Assembly (NCBI GenBank): GCA_030268105.1
Contig: BSDZ01000024.1
Location: forward strand, 1,550,001 to 1,614,000
DNA from: Volvox africanus
Taxonomy: Eukaryota; Chlorophyta; Chlorophyceae; Chlamydomonadales; Volvocaceae
Direction of reading: 5' to 3'
Length of the DNA: 64,000 nt
This document shows, piece after piece, positions 61,401 through 64,000 of this stretch (positions within the stretch are counted from its first letter, which is position 1; each line of letters starts with the position of its first letter). Both the position numbers and the translations under genes were made by a program. The notes below the pieces were generated by a model. That model was given only the letters and a program-made list of their open reading frames with translations, searched no databases and was not told the origin of the DNA.

Positions 61401-63669
61401 CAGTGCCGATGTCGGTGTAGTACTGGTCACCGTACCCATTATGGTTTTCAAGGTAGTCGTAGTCGTTAAGATTCGTCTTTCCTGTCGTATGGATTTTTGC
61501 ACGACACGTGTAAAGGGTTGTACGGCTCATGCTGACAGCATGGAACTGACGACTTGCAAATATACTCTCCCTCTCCCTCTCCCTCTCTCTCTCAAACACA
61601 CAAACACAAACATCAATTCACCGCGCTCTATGATATCTTGACAGGCCGGGTTAGGCCGGACAAGCCAGGTCGTCAGTAAGGCATATGTGACATCCAGGAC
61701 ACGCCCCCGAACGTATCCGTACGAAAGTACAACTATCTAATTAGGTGATAAGGATACATGTTCTGTTACTCAATCGTACATACCAACGGGATACCAGTCT
61801 GCACGGAAGACCAAGCTGTACGGATACCATTGCTGCGCGGGTGCTTGGGGGCTGGGAAGTGGCGGTGCCGGTGAAGGGGGGGGCGGAGGCCGTGGAGGAC
61901 GCGTCGCCGCTGAACTGCGTATTTCAAATCTCTGGTCAAGGTCATCGTCGTTGCATGCGATGAGTACGATGAAGCTTGCAGAGGTTTGTTTCAAACAGCG
62001 GGCTACGGCACCGGCAGATGACCACAGCGCGAAGCTTGGAACCAGAGAATAGAAAGGCCTACAATATGCAATAATTAAGAAAATGAATAAATACTACATA
62101 CCAACGAGCGACAGAAAGTCAGGAATCACGCCGTACTGTATCCCGTATGCGGTTTGCCGTACATATTGTCGAACCTGAATTTTTATTTAGGGTGGATAAT
62201 AACCGTTTCAGTTTGCAATGCGTCATTCTTTCAGCAGCACAACACGGTTTTCAGGTACTTACGCTAATGTCCCCCTTTGGAGTGAGAACACCAATTCTTT
62301 TCAATCCTTTCCGAAAATCCAAAATCCTAAAACAAATTTGCATACACAATGATATGAGGGCACTTTCAATTTAGTACGTTTGCGTAGGACCTATATGACC
62401 GCCTACCCGTTGACTTGGGTGTTTCTGAACAAGCCAATTTTTTGGCTTGGGTCCGAGGCATTGCACGGCGCCAGTCCGACACGTGTGCCGGATACGTTGC
62501 CCGGTACGGTAATGCAACGGCCTGCCGTATCCCGGATGCTGTACAGGTAGCCGTAGTTCGACAACAGTTTCGGACCGATCGATGGGTCACCTGCTGATCC
62601 GTCCAGTGGCACGCAGGAAAACGATAACATATAAAATAATACTAAAATAATAATTTGACGGGAAATTCCGGAGGTAAGGAGAGGGGACGGAAACCCAAGA
62701 ACAGGAAAATTTCCAGTTTCGTGTACGGATGTGGGCACTACAGTTACAAAACTACCAACCTGGAAGGGCGGGCTCCTCCACAAGCGTGAAATTCGCTGTC
62801 AGTGTCGTACAATTACCGTTACTTAGGATTGCGTCAGTTTTCACGTACATGCATCCTCCCCCTGGAAGTCCAAACGTGACTTGCGTATCCTATAGCGGCG
62901 GCCACAGCAGGAGGGACCAAATTGAGGTACGTGCGAAGATGAAAGGGTTAACGAAAAAGTTGTTCTTGTCGTTTCTACTACTGCTTTACATTATTTTGAA
63001 TTATATTATATTATATCTATTATACATAGTTTTTTCATTGTTTTTATACAGTTATATTATTATTATTGTTGTTGTTGTCAATATTGTTGCTGTGGCGGTG
63101 GTGGTGGTCAACATACACAACATGAGAGACTTACTGATAAACATAAACCAACCAAACCCTGGTGCCTAACATATAACAACATACACCAACATCCAGGAAA
63201 TCATACATACCGTCAAATATTGCTGAGGGCGAATGTACGCCGGGTTGTACTGCGTACGGAGTGTACCGTTGAAGTGCCCAACGACCACAACGGCCCAGCG
63301 CTGGGGTAACTGGGCATCAGATCCCGTGAGAAGCTTACTTCTAATATTTCTTCCGTACACAACGTAAGTGATTCTGTCTCCAGCTAAAACGTTTGTTGAT
63401 GAGAGTTCAACGCGCTCCACGTTGTTGGTACTATCTGCGCATCGAATAAAAAGTTCCGGCCTTAGCTATTTAAGATACTAGTTATTAAATTATGGTACGA
63501 CTTCTACCTGATGAAGAAGAGAAAGAAGAAGAAGAAGGTGACTGCTAGTTGATAGAACGTGAGGAAGTTTGTTGCGGTAATGGGTTTCCCAAATGCAAAC
63601 GTCCGGTAGCTAGCGTGGAAGTATACGCACGTCCGGTAGCTCTTCCATCAATAATAATAAGATTAATCA

Positions 63670-63728
<59 letters not shown>

Positions 63729-64000
63729 ATGTAATGTAATGTCCTAGAAACGTGCATACATACCTATACGTGTACGAATGTACGATCCGCCGTTGATGGT
63801 GTACCCGAAATCCAGGTCGTTTACCAGGTTCTTCTTTGAAGCGGGGCTCGCGGGGTAATCGTGCCAAACTAACGCCGCAAAAATGGGCCTGACGGCAATA
63901 GGCGGGAATTTATCTAAAATGCTCTTTACGTACTGAGAAGTCTAAAGGCTTCATAGAATTAACGCAAATAAAAGATATTAAATGTAATATAAATTAGGTA
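58416..64000 (-). CDS. Subtilase copy 3, 3' part (C-terminal domains, no membrane anchor, partial)
   Basis: This is the C-terminal half of a third family member; its protease domain lies beyond the right edge. Exons: 63,764-63,888 (ALVWHDYPASPASKKNLVND); 63,211-63,434 (NVERVELSSTNVLAGDRITY); 62,760-62,889; 62,407-62,590 (trefoil repeat, with SQKIGLF where copy 2 has GQKWALF); 62,263-62,326; 61,784-62,058 (Pro-rich linker); 60,933-61,481 (module 1, EYGGDNM, FHVCVAW); 59,983-60,465 (module 2, YGGDNM, FHVCVRW); 59,642-59,790 plus 58,416-58,760 (module 3, HGGDNM, YDVCVRWY). Exon order and the split of module 3 match copy 2. The reading frame stops at 58,416 after DDLRNLVP with no transmembrane helix. 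The junction between 62,263 and about 62,058 does not keep phase in my model, so a border there is probably misplaced or the exon is damaged. Confidence 0.78.
58919..59459. repeat. TATAA pentanucleotide array with TGTAA variants
   Basis: About 540 bp of TATAA units, with clusters of TGTAA between about 59,020 and 59,125. It lies in the intron that splits module 3 of subtilase copy 3 (exons 59,642-59,790 and 58,416-58,760). Confidence 0.95.
63671..63728. repeat. CTA trinucleotide array
   Basis: About 19 units of ACT/CTA, in the intron of subtilase copy 3 between exons 63,764-63,888 and 63,211-63,434. It starts about 35 nt downstream of the donor on the minus strand. Confidence 0.95.

Overview
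This window is nuclear DNA from a eukaryote. The best fit is a volvocine green alga (Chlamydomonadales; relatives of Chlamydomonas, Gonium and Volvox). The reasons are many small GC-rich exons in AT-rich introns, Ser/Pro-rich (SPPPP-type) linkers typical of volvocine extracellular proteins, TTTTAGGG-like telomeric motifs, and abundant short tandem repeats. The species cannot be told from sequence alone. All exon models below were made by eye from open frames, GT/AG borders, phase continuity and comparison between paralogues. They are models, not transcript-supported annotations.

Every supported gene lies on the minus strand. From left to right: (1) 1-4,470, the 5' part of a secreted subtilase (copy 1), running off the left edge; (2) 7,866-29,722, a complete or near-complete multidomain subtilase (copy 2); (3) 33,621-55,476, the TRAPP II tethering subunit TRS120/TRAPPC9, in about 30 exons; (4) 58,416-64,000, the 3' part of a third subtilase (copy 3), whose N-terminus lies beyond the right edge. 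Copies 1-3 share exon borders, phases and domain order, so they form a tandem family with TRS120 inserted between two members.

Copy 2 encodes, in order: a signal peptide, an inhibitory prodomain, an Arg-rich spacer, an S8 catalytic core with visible Asp, His, Asn and Ser motifs and an inserted protease-associated (PA) domain, a beta-sandwich, a ricin-B-like beta-trefoil, a Pro-rich linker, three repeats of a GGDN...VCVRW beta-sandwich-like module, and a C-terminal transmembrane segment with a basic tail. Copy 3 has the same three modules in the same order but ends without a membrane anchor. By analogy with the known volvocine subtilase-type hatching enzymes (sporangin/VLE, VheA), I infer a role in processing extracellular matrix or the mother cell wall.

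The rest is introns and three short intergenic regions. They hold a 1.1-kb hexamer array, pentamer, tetramer and dinucleotide arrays (several abutting 5' splice sites, one apparently forming it), two or three dispersed repeat families, a 268-bp foldback element and a miRNA-like hairpin. I saw no tRNA, rRNA or CRISPR features.
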